Source: Symbiodinium natans (taxonomy: Eukaryota; Sar; Dinophyceae; Suessiales; Symbiodiniaceae). Taken from it: a DNA stretch of 64,000 nt. The translations under genes were made by a program, and so were the position numbers. The stretch is taken from contig CAJNDS010000383.1 of assembly GCA_905221605.1 (NCBI GenBank), positions 89,835 to 153,834 on the forward strand, given 5' to 3'. Position 1 is the first letter of the stretch. The number at the start of each line of letters is the position of its first letter. Below are positions 29,882-37,794 of the stretch, in pieces. The notes under the pieces were generated by a model. That model ran no database searches, was not told the origin of the DNA, and was given only the letters and a program-made list of their open reading frames with translations.

Positions 29882-30757
29882 CTACCAAAGTCTACTGTCC
29901 TCGTAGTCAAGCTTTGAGAGATCACGGTCTTGTTCAAGGAAATCCCAGCCATCTCGGATCTGGTCGCTGGCCGATGTAGGTGTGGAGGCCGTAATAGTCC
30001 GCAGTTGTTGTAGTAGGCGAAGCTGAAGTGATGCTCTTTTGAGCGTTCTGAAATCATATGCTTCAAGATCAAGCTGATGTGGGTCTTGAAGCCGGAGGCC
30101 TAGGGGGAAATATGCTTGGCCTTGCCAGGTCTCCGCCGTCGTTTGGGGATGCAGCTGGAGTAGGTTCCGTTGATGTGCTGGAGTGAATTCAGACCTCAGA
30201 ATGACCTTGGCTTGCTCCAAAGTGCGGAGCAGAATGGCATTCAGCTCTGATTGCGAGAGCTTCCCGGTAAGATAATGCCAGGTTAAAGCACCAGCCTGAT
30301 CAGCTTCAGACGTGCTCAAGGACGGCGAGCCTTCGCCATCTTTTGTGTAGTTGTGGATCATGAGGGTGAGGTACATGATTTGCTGGCGCTGGAGGGGCCC
30401 CATACTCCGGGGTAGGTGCGTCGAAGGCTGCTCGTCGTCAATGTGCTTGCGCTTACCTGCCAAGATACGTGGGCTAGCCTCTAGGGGCAGGGCTGTGTGT
30501 CTGCCCTCGCGCCAAGCCAGGTACCGATCCAAGTGACATATGAAGCTGCAGAGACGTGATGCTACTCGCATGCTTCGTTCTGCCGTGCGGTCAAGGTCTT
30601 CTGTAGTGAAGAGGAGCCTCCTCGGGGCAAGATGAGTTGTTGCTGAGGCTGATGTGGCCATGTGCTCACTGATGCCGTCGGGTACGTAGATGGTCAGTGG
30701 GACGTGGAGCGACTTCAGGAGAATCTCGAGCAGAATCTCGCGAGACGGTGAAGGCAT
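29882..30757 (-). pseudogene. N-terminal part of helical accessory protein (copy A)
   Basis: ATG at 30757; 291 residues, ending prematurely at TAG. It resembles residues ~15-275 of the 430-residue protein: MEVLLESLFLPLPVY versus LLEILLKSLHVPLTIY, a common R.ASR.CSF segment, AKRKH, and a W.YLT segment. The related sequence stops where the gag-like fragment begins, so the C-terminus is missing. A conserved-core hairpin lies 14 bp upstream of the ATG, as for its relatives. Function unknown. Confidence 0.6.
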
Positions 30758-30770
30758 GGCTTGTTTGCTA

Positions 30771-30797
30771 GCTGGATGGAGACCTCACGTGGCCAGC
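30771..30797 (-). repeat. Conserved-core hairpin 2 (variant)
   Basis: Core ATGGAGACCTCACGTGG with stem GCTGG/CCAGC. Immediately upstream of the ATG at 30757. Confidence 0.65.
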
Positions 30798-31079
30798 CTG
30801 TGTGGAGAGGCTGAGCCCGGCTGTGGCAAGCTTCAATGAAAGCAGAAAGCTGCAGACTTGAATGTGTTACTAGGTGAATCAGCCAAGGCTGAGGCATTGG
30901 CTCTGCAGCAGGCTCCAACTATCTGCAGAAAGACCTCATTGCCGGAGAATGCCGCTGTGATCTTAGTAAGAAGGGACTGTGCTGCAGTTGGAGATGGAGA
31001 CTTTTCCGCTGCTTTATCTTGGCTTGCTAAAGGCTGCTGGTGTCCTAGTTAGACAGAGACGTTGCTAACCTGGTGCTCT

Positions 31080-31110
31080 ACTTTGCAGGAGGTGACCTCA
31101 CAAGCAAAGT
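31080..31110 (-). repeat. Conserved-core hairpin 3
   Basis: Core 31087-31103; perfect 7-bp stem ACTTTGC/GCAAAGT. Lies about 10 bp after the stop codon of the 430-residue gene. Confidence 0.85.
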
Positions 31111-31120
31111 TGCTAGCAGG

Positions 31121-32413
31121 CTAGGGTTCAAAAAGACGAAGGAAGGACTGGTGCCTCTCGTGCGACAAAGTACGATGAAGTGATCGAGCCCGTTGGCGGT
31201 TCGGGGGAGTGAGCATCTTATAGACGATCGCAAACGGCTTGTACTCCTCGTAGACGTCGTCATGTAAAGGATTGATGATTTGGTAGAAGCGAAGAGCCAT
31301 GCTATTTTGGAAGTTCGGAGTAGAATCAACACGGCGAGGAGACTCAGCACTGGCCTGAAGTGTATGGTTTACCTGCTTGAGGAGAGCATGCTCGAAAAGT
31401 TCGCGGAGTTCTCCTCTCGAGACTGCCGACTCTAAAAGTGTGTCACGGGCCCAGGCCGTCTCCTCTTCAGTGATGTCTCGTAGGAGCCATTGCCTGTACA
31501 TCACCAGGTTCTCTCGGAGTTGGTCCTGGTAGTCCGGGAGGTGTGGCAGCAAGGCCTGGAGATGCTTGTCATAGGGCAATGAGTCGAGGTGTTGCGCTTG
31601 TTGCTGGAAGCGCCAGCCATTGGTGACGGGCGACTCTCCGCCCTGGGTTGAGTGAGATATCTTGAGAAGCTGCTGTACTCGGTATATCGTCGACGCGCGC
31701 CTGAGTGCCTGAAGGTCGAAGTATTGGAGATCCAAGTGTTTGTCTTCGGGTAGGCCTAGATGTGGGGGAAAATAACTCTGACCTTGTCCCGGAGCCATGG
31801 ACGGCTGCGACTGCTCCATGCTTGACATCAGACATGGTGTCGCCGACTTCATCAGGAGGTGGAGATGCGACAAGGCGGTGTCTATCATAAAGTTGATCTC
31901 TCCTTTGGCAAAGTGGCGGGTTAGGTACGTCCAAATTCGAAGTGCGGTATTCTCCGCATCTTCGAGCTGAAAAGAGTTTTGGCCTGGGCCATCATTTGTG
32001 TAGTCTCTGATCGCCTGAGATATGAAGATGAGCTGACGCCGCCGAATGTAAGTCAGAGTGTTCTCCTGAGGCTCGTGGAGCATCATTTCCTCGTGCTTAC
32101 GTTTGGCTGCTAGCTGTCGAGTGGCAGTCTTGGGGAGGTAGAGTCGAAGGTCGCCCAGTCTCCAGTTGATCTTCTCCGTGAGCAGTTTCATGAAGCTGCA
32201 GGTGCGGGAAGCTATGCGTATCTGACGGTCCGAGTGCCGGAGGGCGTCTTCTGCCGGGATGCGTGTAGATGCCATTTGTATAGTGCTGGCCTCGTGGTCT
32301 CCCAGGGAGGATGCAGGGTAAACCGGAAGCGGGAGGAAAAGGGATTCCAGAAGCACCTCCATGGTTTTATCCCTACTCAGTACCGGAGGGAGGGCCTCCA
32401 GGGTCAGGCTCAT
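31121..32413 (-). CDS. Helical accessory protein, intact family member (430 aa)
   Basis: ATG at 32413, immediately downstream of a hairpin; stop TAG at 31123-31121. Upstream the frame stays open through the hairpin to a TAA near 32450, so the exact start rests on the first ATG. No catalytic motif is recognised. The sequence is rich in predicted helices, with hydrophobic repeats in IWTYLTRHF, FDLQALRRASTIYRVQQLL, DQLRENLVMYRQWLLRDIT and INPLHDDVYEEYKPFAIVYK. It has two truncated close relatives (28955-30757) and one distant relative (32802-34043) in the same unit. Such local duplication suggests a structural or nucleic-acid-coating protein, but this is only a guess. Confidence 0.6.
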   Translation of the reverse strand: MSLTLEALPPVLSRDKTMEVLLESLFLPLPVYPASSLGDHEASTIQMASTRIPAEDALRHSDRQIRIASRTCSFMKLLTEKINWRLGDLRLYLPKTATRQLAAKRKHEEMMLHEPQENTLTYIRRRQLIFISQAIRDYTNDGPGQNSFQLEDAENTALRIWTYLTRHFAKGEINFMIDTALSHLHLLMKSATPCLMSSMEQSQPSMAPGQGQSYFPPHLGLPEDKHLDLQYFDLQALRRASTIYRVQQLLKISHSTQGGESPVTNGWRFQQQAQHLDSLPYDKHLQALLPHLPDYQDQLRENLVMYRQWLLRDITEEETAWARDTLLESAVSRGELRELFEHALLKQVNHTLQASAESPRRVDSTPNFQNSMALRFYQIINPLHDDVYEEYKPFAIVYKMLTPPNRQRARSLHRTLSHERHQSFLRLFEP

Positions 32414-32438
32414 ACAGGAGGGGACCTCACTCGTATGA
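32410..32438 (-). repeat. Conserved-core hairpin 4
   Basis: Core 32416-32432; stem TCATAC/GTATGA. The start codon of the 430-residue gene lies inside its downstream stem. Confidence 0.85.
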
Positions 32439-32786
32439 AGGCTCTGATGTTAGCCGGAGCAAACACAGCTGCCTTGGTGCTTTTAGGCCGAAGGTAAGGA
32501 ACCAGGAGGTGAAATTCAAGGAAGGCCTCTCTCGGGCTAAGCTGCAGGGGTAGGGTTGCGCAGCAGAGTTCAAGCTGAAGGTGGGCAGAGCTGAGGCGCT
32601 GGCACTGGTGCGTGTTTCCCTCTTTCTGGTTAAGGACCTGAGGCTCTGCTCGGAGAGGGAGAGGGGTGTCTAGATTTGTGTTTGGGAGAGGCGCAGAGTA
32701 GCGGGAATAATTCTCCTTTGTCTGTTAGCAGCAGGCATCATCGATCTTCTTGTGAGAAAGAAGTTGACTAGGTTTGTTAAGTAGCT

Positions 32787-32811
32787 GACCAGGAGGGGAC
32801 CTCACTCGGTC
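32787..32811 (-). repeat. Conserved-core hairpin 5
   Basis: Core 32791-32807; inner stem GACC/GGTC with further imperfect pairing (GTTA..GTAGCT/..CTGCGTAAC). The TGA in the minus-strand core (GAGTGAGG) is the stop codon of the 413-residue gene. Confidence 0.8.
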
Positions 32812-34043
32812 TGCGTAACCGGCGCTGTTGCCGAGGGGCCCGCTGCCGTAAGAAGAGCATATCGGAATATCATCCTGCGCTCAGGCGTGAGCATCTTAAA
32901 GGCCAGAATCCAGGGGAAGGCCTGGTCCAGGACGTCATTCTCCAGGGGAGAGAGTATGGTAAGTAGTCTGTCCTGTGCTCTGGAGTCTTCCGGAAGGTGT
33001 GCAGCAATTTGCCCTTTGAGCTGGAGAGTGAGGTGTAGCTTGGCAAAACTCTCTGGTATCGTGGTATTGTGCCATATTGCTTCAAGCGAGGCCAGTTCGG
33101 ATGCTGTGATGGGTCGCGATAGCCAGGTTCTGCCCAGGCGGAGGTCTGTACGCATCTTTTGGTACGCATCAGTGGTCAGGAGATCATGGAGTTCCGTCAA
33201 GTGCTCCGCATATGAAAGGAGTGCCATGGCTTGATCCTGTCGCAGGACGTCCCAGGATTCGCTGGGGCAGACTTCGTCTGGCACTCGTGCTCCTCTTGCT
33301 CGGGCGACCATGAAGTCGACCATGGCCATGGTCCGGTAAATCTTGGATGTTCGCTGTAGCATGTGAATTTCTGCGTCGAGGATGCCCAATGCATGTTCGT
33401 CACTTTGAGTATGTGGATTGGTGTCTGCCTCTCGCGGCCACGGCGAGATATCCGAAGGGAAGAGACAAAGGTGTATTCCGTTCAGAACTCGTGTGGAGTC
33501 ACTGGGTAGGATCCAGCGCAGATGCTGGGCAGCGCCATTGACAATGTCCCTGACGGTTTGCCCGCCCATTCCCAGATTGTACAGAGTCTGGGAAATGATA
33601 AGGGCGGCTAACTTGAAGTCGTCCGGCTCCATGGTCTCCTCTTCAGTGTAGATATGCACCGTTTCGAGTATCATCTGCAAGGTAAGTGAGCTCCGTTCCG
33701 CCTCGTAGTGCTTGATATGAGGGGGAGGCTCCGTGGGTGATAATAGGGATGCCGTCTCAGCTTCGGCCAGCAAGGGAAGATTAGGTTGAGCTGATTGGGA
33801 GAGAAGTCGAATCCAGTTGTAGCTGCGTGCTGCCAGTCTAAGGGTTGGAGCCAGCGTACAGTTCTCACGTCGAGCAAGACCCTTGGCCTCATCCGAGAGG
33901 TAGAGGTTTGCATCCGGATCACTGGTTCTCTTGCCTGTGTACAGCATTGCCTTGCAGAAGAGGTTCAGCGCGGCAAGCTTGGACTTCATTGGCATCGTCG
34001 ATGAGTCTGGTCGTAGCGGGAGCAACGGGCATGTATGCAACAT
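32802..34043 (-). CDS. Distant member of the helical accessory family (413 aa)
   Basis: First ATG at 34043, 26 bp after a hairpin stem; the frame is open upstream through that hairpin to a TTG at 34145. The stop TGA (32804-32802) is part of another hairpin core. Parts align by eye with the 430-residue protein: LDAEIHMLQRTSKIYRTM with FDLQALRRASTIYRVQ, a W-rich repeat before the HL..L..LL segment, TWLSRPITASE with QWLLRDITEEE, and SPLENDVLDQAFPWILAFK with NPLHDDVYEEYKPFAIVYK. Hence it belongs to the same helical family. No enzyme motif was seen; function unknown. Confidence 0.6.
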   Translation of the reverse strand: MLHTCPLLPLRPDSSTMPMKSKLAALNLFCKAMLYTGKRTSDPDANLYLSDEAKGLARRENCTLAPTLRLAARSYNWIRLLSQSAQPNLPLLAEAETASLLSPTEPPPHIKHYEAERSSLTLQMILETVHIYTEEETMEPDDFKLAALIISQTLYNLGMGGQTVRDIVNGAAQHLRWILPSDSTRVLNGIHLCLFPSDISPWPREADTNPHTQSDEHALGILDAEIHMLQRTSKIYRTMAMVDFMVARARGARVPDEVCPSESWDVLRQDQAMALLSYAEHLTELHDLLTTDAYQKMRTDLRLGRTWLSRPITASELASLEAIWHNTTIPESFAKLHLTLQLKGQIAAHLPEDSRAQDRLLTILSPLENDVLDQAFPWILAFKMLTPERRMIFRYALLTAAGPSATAPVTQTE

Positions 34044-34068
34044 GACGCAGGGTTTGAGAGGGGGGGCT

Positions 34069-34100
34069 AGGCAGCAGGAGGTGACCTCGCTTTTCTGCCT
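34069..34100 (-). repeat. Conserved-core hairpin 6
   Basis: Core 34076-34092 (CTCGC instead of CTCAC); stem AGGCAG/CTGCCT. It lies just upstream of the ATG at 34043 and reads in frame as SEVTSCC. Confidence 0.8.
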
Positions 34101-34375
34101 TTGAGCCTGGAGAGAGGGTTGGTGAAAGCTATCAGTTCTTGGCAACTCGAATCAGCTGGATTGTGCTACGGCAGTTTGTGCTGCAGAGGAAGACTAAGAG
34201 TGAGGAGCCGGCTTTGTCTGTGGTAGAGCGTCCCACCTTGGCTTGTCGGTGCATAGAGCATGGCTTCGGTGTGGCACGTCGAGGACTAAGTCTAGGCAGC
34301 GGTAGCAGTGTGATGCGCGGCTGGATTTCGTCTCTGAGATACTGCTGGGTTGAAAAGGTGTAAGCAGTGACACAT

Positions 34376-34415
34376 GCACTCCCTAGCAGGAGGTGACCTC
34401 ACTCGCAGGGAGTGC
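34376..34415 (-). repeat. Conserved-core hairpin 7
   Basis: Core 34388-34404; perfect 9-bp outer stem GCACTCCCT/AGGGAGTGC. Lies 24 bp after the stop of the Pro-rich gene. Confidence 0.9.
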
Positions 34416-34438
34416 CAAAATTGAGCTCTGTGCATGCC

Positions 34439-35170
34439 TCACTCCTGCGGATCTCGTCTTGGGACAAGTGGGCCTTCGGTAATTATCCAGGTCTGGACTG
34501 TGCCCGGAGGAAGTGGGCTTCCTGTGGCAGACAGTACCGAGGTGCGCGCTGGGGGGGACCACGGGCTGAAGGGGTTAGGAGCAAGGGAGACAATCGGTCC
34601 AGGAGTGATGATCCAAGTGCCCACTAGCGTTGCAGCTTCTTGCGCGGGATGAGGATGAGCTGCGGCTGGGGGAGACATTGAGGCCCCCGACGTTGAAGTG
34701 CCACTTGTCGAGGAGGGACGTGCCGTGGTTCTGGGAGCACCTTCCGCCATGGGAGGGGGGCTATGGCCTGAGTGGTCCTGCGCTTGGAAAGGCTGGTGAA
34801 CCGGAGTCGGGGGAGGGGGGCCCGACGGCTGGTAGGCCTGCTGGGTGGCTTTGGGTACGGTTTGAGCCTGGTTCGCCGGCGAGAGTGCCTTGGTTGTTAT
34901 GGGAGTGGGCGGAGGCGGGCCTCCTGGGGCCAGTTGGGCGGGCTGGTTCCGGGAAGAGGCTGTCCGTCTCGAGGAGCTCCTTGACAGGGATTCCACTAGG
35001 TCGTCATCATCCTGAAGGGAAGAAGCCTCAGAGTCCAGGTCAGCCTCCGTGATCAGACGGGAGTCTGAGTCCGCCTGATGCCTCTTGCCGCGAGGATGTC
35101 GTCGCTTGGAGGGCTTGTCTTCGCTGTGTCGGGTTTCTCGATGTGAATTGCCTTCCTCCGGCGCTGACAT
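34439..35170 (-). CDS. Pro/Ser-rich disordered accessory protein (243 aa)
   Basis: ATG at 35170; an in-frame TAA lies 6 bases upstream, which fixes this as an independent start. The N-terminal third is charged and Ser-rich, with a basic patch (KRRHPRGKRH) that could act in nuclear targeting. The middle is Pro-rich with two PPPPTP motifs. The C-terminus carries a repeated motif (TWIITPGPIVSLAPNP and TWIITEGPLVPRRDPQ). No enzyme domain is visible. It may be a scaffold or the unit's own gag-like or regulatory protein. Hairpins lie 16 bp before the ATG and 24 bp after the stop. Confidence 0.5.
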   Translation of the reverse strand: MSAPEEGNSHRETRHSEDKPSKRRHPRGKRHQADSDSRLITEADLDSEASSLQDDDDLVESLSRSSSRRTASSRNQPAQLAPGGPPPPTPITTKALSPANQAQTVPKATQQAYQPSGPPPPTPVHQPFQAQDHSGHSPPPMAEGAPRTTARPSSTSGTSTSGASMSPPAAAHPHPAQEAATLVGTWIITPGPIVSLAPNPFSPWSPPARTSVLSATGSPLPPGTVQTWIITEGPLVPRRDPQE

Positions 35171-35185
35171 GGCCAGTTAGCAGTA

Positions 35186-35210
35186 GAACAGGAGGGAACC
35201 TCACTCGTTC
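35186..35210 (-). repeat. Conserved-core hairpin 8
   Basis: Core 35190-35206 (AGGAGGGAACCTCACTC); inner stem GAAC/GTTC, with longer imperfect pairing outside (GGCCAGTTAG / CTACTAACGATGGC). Just upstream of the ATG at 35170. Confidence 0.8.
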
Positions 35211-35485
35211 AGGGCCGCTACTAACGATGGCTTGAGCTGTGAGCTCTGAGGTAGAGAAGAAAGAGCTGCTCTGAATGTGTCTTTGGCAGGATGACCTCAG
35301 CTGGTTGAGGCTGAGGCGAAATCCTCGATGTGAGGCGGGGCATGGCGAAACCTGAGCAGAAGCCAGGAGAGGGCAGTTGCAAGCGAATAATGCATGATGT
35401 AGATGATCAGGGGTATCACGCGTTTTCTGCACAAATTTGCGTTGTCAGTACAGTCGCCTCTAAAGAACGTAAGGAAAAGGTGGGG

Positions 35486-35514
35486 TTCGACAGGAGGGGA
35501 CCTCACTCGTCGAA
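35486..35514 (-). repeat. Conserved-core hairpin 9
   Basis: Core 35492-35508; perfect stem TTCGAC/GTCGAA. The TGA of the core is the stop codon of the phosphatase gene. Confidence 0.88.
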
Positions 35515-36411
35515 GTCGTCCATGTCCTGAGGGTCATCGTCTGGTGTCGGTCTGAATGCGTCTCCACAGGCCATGCATAGGTACCCCAGAACAGACTTCT
35601 TGCATTCTCTGGAGAGCCAGTGTAGCGCGAGAGGGAATTGATCTCTTTCCTGCCAGTAGCGTTGACCTGGCCTAGCCGAGAGTAGAATCGCTATCGCTTG
35701 TTGAGCAGTGAGGTGGTAGCGAACAATCAGGTAGGCACAGAGGGCAGAAGTCGAGCGATTGATGCCCGCAAGACAATGGAACAGGATGACCATCGGTTTG
35801 GTGCGGCTGCACTCCTGGCCCTCAATTTCGTCGATCATCCTGATCCAGGTCCTGGCAAGATTTGACACCACATCATGGAAGCCTTGATCGTTCCGAGAGA
35901 TGCGCACATCCGAGAGGTGGTAGCGCAAGTTGGAGATGCCCTCCATTTGGTACATGAACTGCCAATCGGCATCTGTGTCATAACTCTCCCTGAAGCGCGA
36001 TGATGCGTTGAGAGTCACGATGATATCAACCTGGTGCGCTTTGAGTTCAGGTATGTCGAGAGCAGTGCGCTGGGTGCCAAGCATCAGCGTGCAGTAGTCA
36101 TCACGGAACACCACCGTGGAGTCCCATTTTGGCCAGTAGGCAACTGAATTGGGGAAGGAATGATCCGGGTGCTCGGCCATCAAGGCGCTCCATTCCGATG
36201 CCAGTCTGTGATCTTGCGTCGTCCATTGTACTCGATTGTAGAAGGCGGCCTGGGTCTGCGCGTGGATGTCGTCCATTGCTTTGTTGTCAGTGATTGATGG
36301 TTCGAAGTTGCACCGCGGTTCCGGATCCTGCATTCTGAATAGGCCATTGCGTTCAAGGCAAACGCTGTGTTCCGGGCCTCGAAGCCTGATGTAGGGAGCA
36401 GCCAGATCCAT
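35503..36411 (-). CDS. Dual-specificity-type protein phosphatase (302 aa)
   Basis: ATG at 36411; stop TGA inside a hairpin core. Residues about 100-275 fit the cysteine-phosphatase fold. The P-loop is H212-C213-LAGIN-R219-S220 (HCX5RS), with the usual following helix (TSALCAYLIVRYHLT) and the QQAIAILLSARPG region seen in dual-specificity phosphatases. D168 in HLSDVR is a plausible general acid. All catalytic residues are present, so the enzyme should be able to hydrolyse phosphotyrosine or phosphoserine/threonine; its substrates are unknown. It lies directly downstream (in gene order) of the kinase-like gene, suggesting a functional pair. Being encoded inside a retroelement-like unit is unusual. 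Confidence 0.75.
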   Translation of the reverse strand: MDLAAPYIRLRGPEHSVCLERNGLFRMQDPEPRCNFEPSITDNKAMDDIHAQTQAAFYNRVQWTTQDHRLASEWSALMAEHPDHSFPNSVAYWPKWDSTVVFRDDYCTLMLGTQRTALDIPELKAHQVDIIVTLNASSRFRESYDTDADWQFMYQMEGISNLRYHLSDVRISRNDQGFHDVVSNLARTWIRMIDEIEGQECSRTKPMVILFHCLAGINRSTSALCAYLIVRYHLTAQQAIAILLSARPGQRYWQERDQFPLALHWLSRECKKSVLGYLCMACGDAFRPTPDDDPQDMDDFDE

Positions 36412-36453
36412 GGCGCAGGGGGCAGAGAGGGCTATTTGCCTATCTGAAATGGC

Positions 36454-36478
36454 TGTCAGGAGGAGACCTCACGCGACA
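36454..36478 (-). repeat. Conserved-core hairpin 10
   Basis: Core 36458-36474 (AGGAGGAGACCTCACGC); inner stem TGTC/GACA. Upstream of the phosphatase ATG by 43 bp. Confidence 0.75.
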
Positions 36479-36732
36479 TTGGATGGAAATGACTGGAGTC
36501 ACATACACAGATGTTGCTTCAGCCTTGCGTTTGTGGGCTAAAGCAGAGTTGGTGACTGAGCGCCAAGCCTGTGAGCTCGTGACCTGAGCTGAGCTAGTCT
36601 TGAAGCACGCAGGCATCGTGCTGTGCTAAATGCGCATTGAGCCGGCCTAGAAAACCAGTCAGCTTGTTTTTGTGCCGTAGCGAGAGTTGAAAAGGTAGCT
36701 TGGGTGCTTGTGCCGGACACTTGTCCCGGCGT

Positions 36733-36765
36733 GCCGTTTCAGGAGGGGACCTCACACGAAATGGC
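36733..36765 (-). repeat. Conserved-core hairpin 11
   Basis: Core 36741-36757; 8-bp stem GCCGTTTC/GAAATGGC with one G-T mismatch. Lies 13 bp after the stop of the kinase-like gene. Confidence 0.85.
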
Positions 36766-36778
36766 TGGATAGTGCAGG

Positions 36779-37786
36779 TTAGCTGAAGGCGTCCCACACA
36801 TCAGCAGAGAGCGCCAGAGACGTGTCCTTAAAGATTCTCTCTGCCTTTTCTTTGCCCACCGGAGTTCGGAGCAGGGAGAAGAAGTGCTGGACAAGAGGAG
36901 GGACCTGTCGCTGATGATGCGTGAAGGCTTGTTTGGCTGCCTGGATTGCCGGCTTGTCCTCCGCCAGGTACTCTAGGGTCGAGAAGAGTCCTCGGACATG
37001 ATCTGCGGTTGAAGTTGTGGCTTGTTGAGGAGCCGGAGGTGTGCGTTTGTGCCAGGCCGACGTGTCGAGAGCAAGAAAGAAGGGCAGATCCGTGCTGGAG
37101 TCCGGCGAGATTCGTCTGCCCAGGTTGGACCATCCACAGTCTCGTACATAGTATCCTAGGAGCGCCGATTTGAGTACTAGGAGAATCAGCAAGTAGCACT
37201 CGTCCATGCTGGGGCGTAGATGCGGTGGGAGGTTATCCAGCGGCTGGACCTTTTCCACCATGATGCCGTAGGCTTGCTGAATGAGGAGATACTTCGGCGG
37301 GCCCGAGTCTCCCCGCCAGGAGGAGACCTCACTCGGCGTGGGAGACTTGGGAAACTCCAGGGGATTGACCGCGGAAGCCACTCTGAGCTGGATAGCAAAG
37401 ACGTTTGCCACCGTCGGGACCATCTCTGGGAAAACGTGTGCCAAGTCAAGTTCCGCTTCATGAGCCTGAAGTCCGTCTTGGGCCTGTTCTTCCTGGGGAG
37501 CAACAACTGAGAGTTTGAAGACCGAGTAGAATTCCCCGCCCTTGAAGTTGTATACAGCTCTGGTGACGCCCTTCATGGATGCTGTGCGGTTCAGTTTTAG
37601 AACCATGCTGACTTGCTCGTCCTGCGATTTCCGAACTTGCACGTGAACATCCAATTCCAAAGGGAATTCCTGCGGGTAGGAGTAGGGGAAGGAGTGAATG
37701 ACCGCCTTGCCCTTGTCTTGTTCCTTCTTGCTTGCCACGCGAGCCTGAACTGTGGCTGCTGGAAGAACTATCACTCCTTGATGCAC
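36779..37786 (-). CDS. Protein-kinase-like protein (335 aa)
   Basis: The frame starts at a GTG (37786) but stays open upstream into the preceding gene; no nearby ATG. Kinase-like landmarks: K91 in a beta-strand (FYSVFKLSVV), an acidic helix residue near 111-113, hinge-like IMVEKVQPLD near 176-184, catalytic loop R215-D216-CGWS-N221, and D241 in FFLALDTSAW replacing DFG. This pattern (RD....N then D) is that of kinase-fold proteins but is divergent, so activity is uncertain. Residues about 149-163 are the product of a hairpin inserted in frame, in what would be a surface loop. The protein at 63258-63962 shares the layout. It may be fused by frameshift to the 274-residue gene upstream, because no hairpin separates them. 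Confidence 0.6.
   Translation of the reverse strand: MHQGVIVLPAATVQARVASKKEQDKGKAVIHSFPYSYPQEFPLELDVHVQVRKSQDEQVSMVLKLNRTASMKGVTRAVYNFKGGEFYSVFKLSVVAPQEEQAQDGLQAHEAELDLAHVFPEMVPTVANVFAIQLRVASAVNPLEFPKSPTPSEVSSWRGDSGPPKYLLIQQAYGIMVEKVQPLDNLPPHLRPSMDECYLLILLVLKSALLGYYVRDCGWSNLGRRISPDSSTDLPFFLALDTSAWHKRTPPAPQQATTSTADHVRGLFSTLEYLAEDKPAIQAAKQAFTHHQRQVPPLVQHFFSLLRTPVGKEKAERIFKDTSLALSADVWDAFS
37307..37346 (-). repeat. Conserved-core hairpin 12 (inside kinase-like gene)
   Basis: Core 37318-37334; long stem GTCTCCCCGCC/GGCGTGGGAGAC with one bulge. Read in frame as SEVSSW without a stop. Confidence 0.9.
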
Positions 37787-37794
37787 CGGGTAGT

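Noticed and set aside
30925-30955. GCAGAAAGACCTCATTGC as another core copy
   Set aside because: Only GACCTCA is shared and the flanks do not pair.
35283-35310. AGGATGACCTCAGCTGG near the hairpin array
   Set aside because: Resembles the conserved core but lacks the full core and a matching stem; too weak to count.
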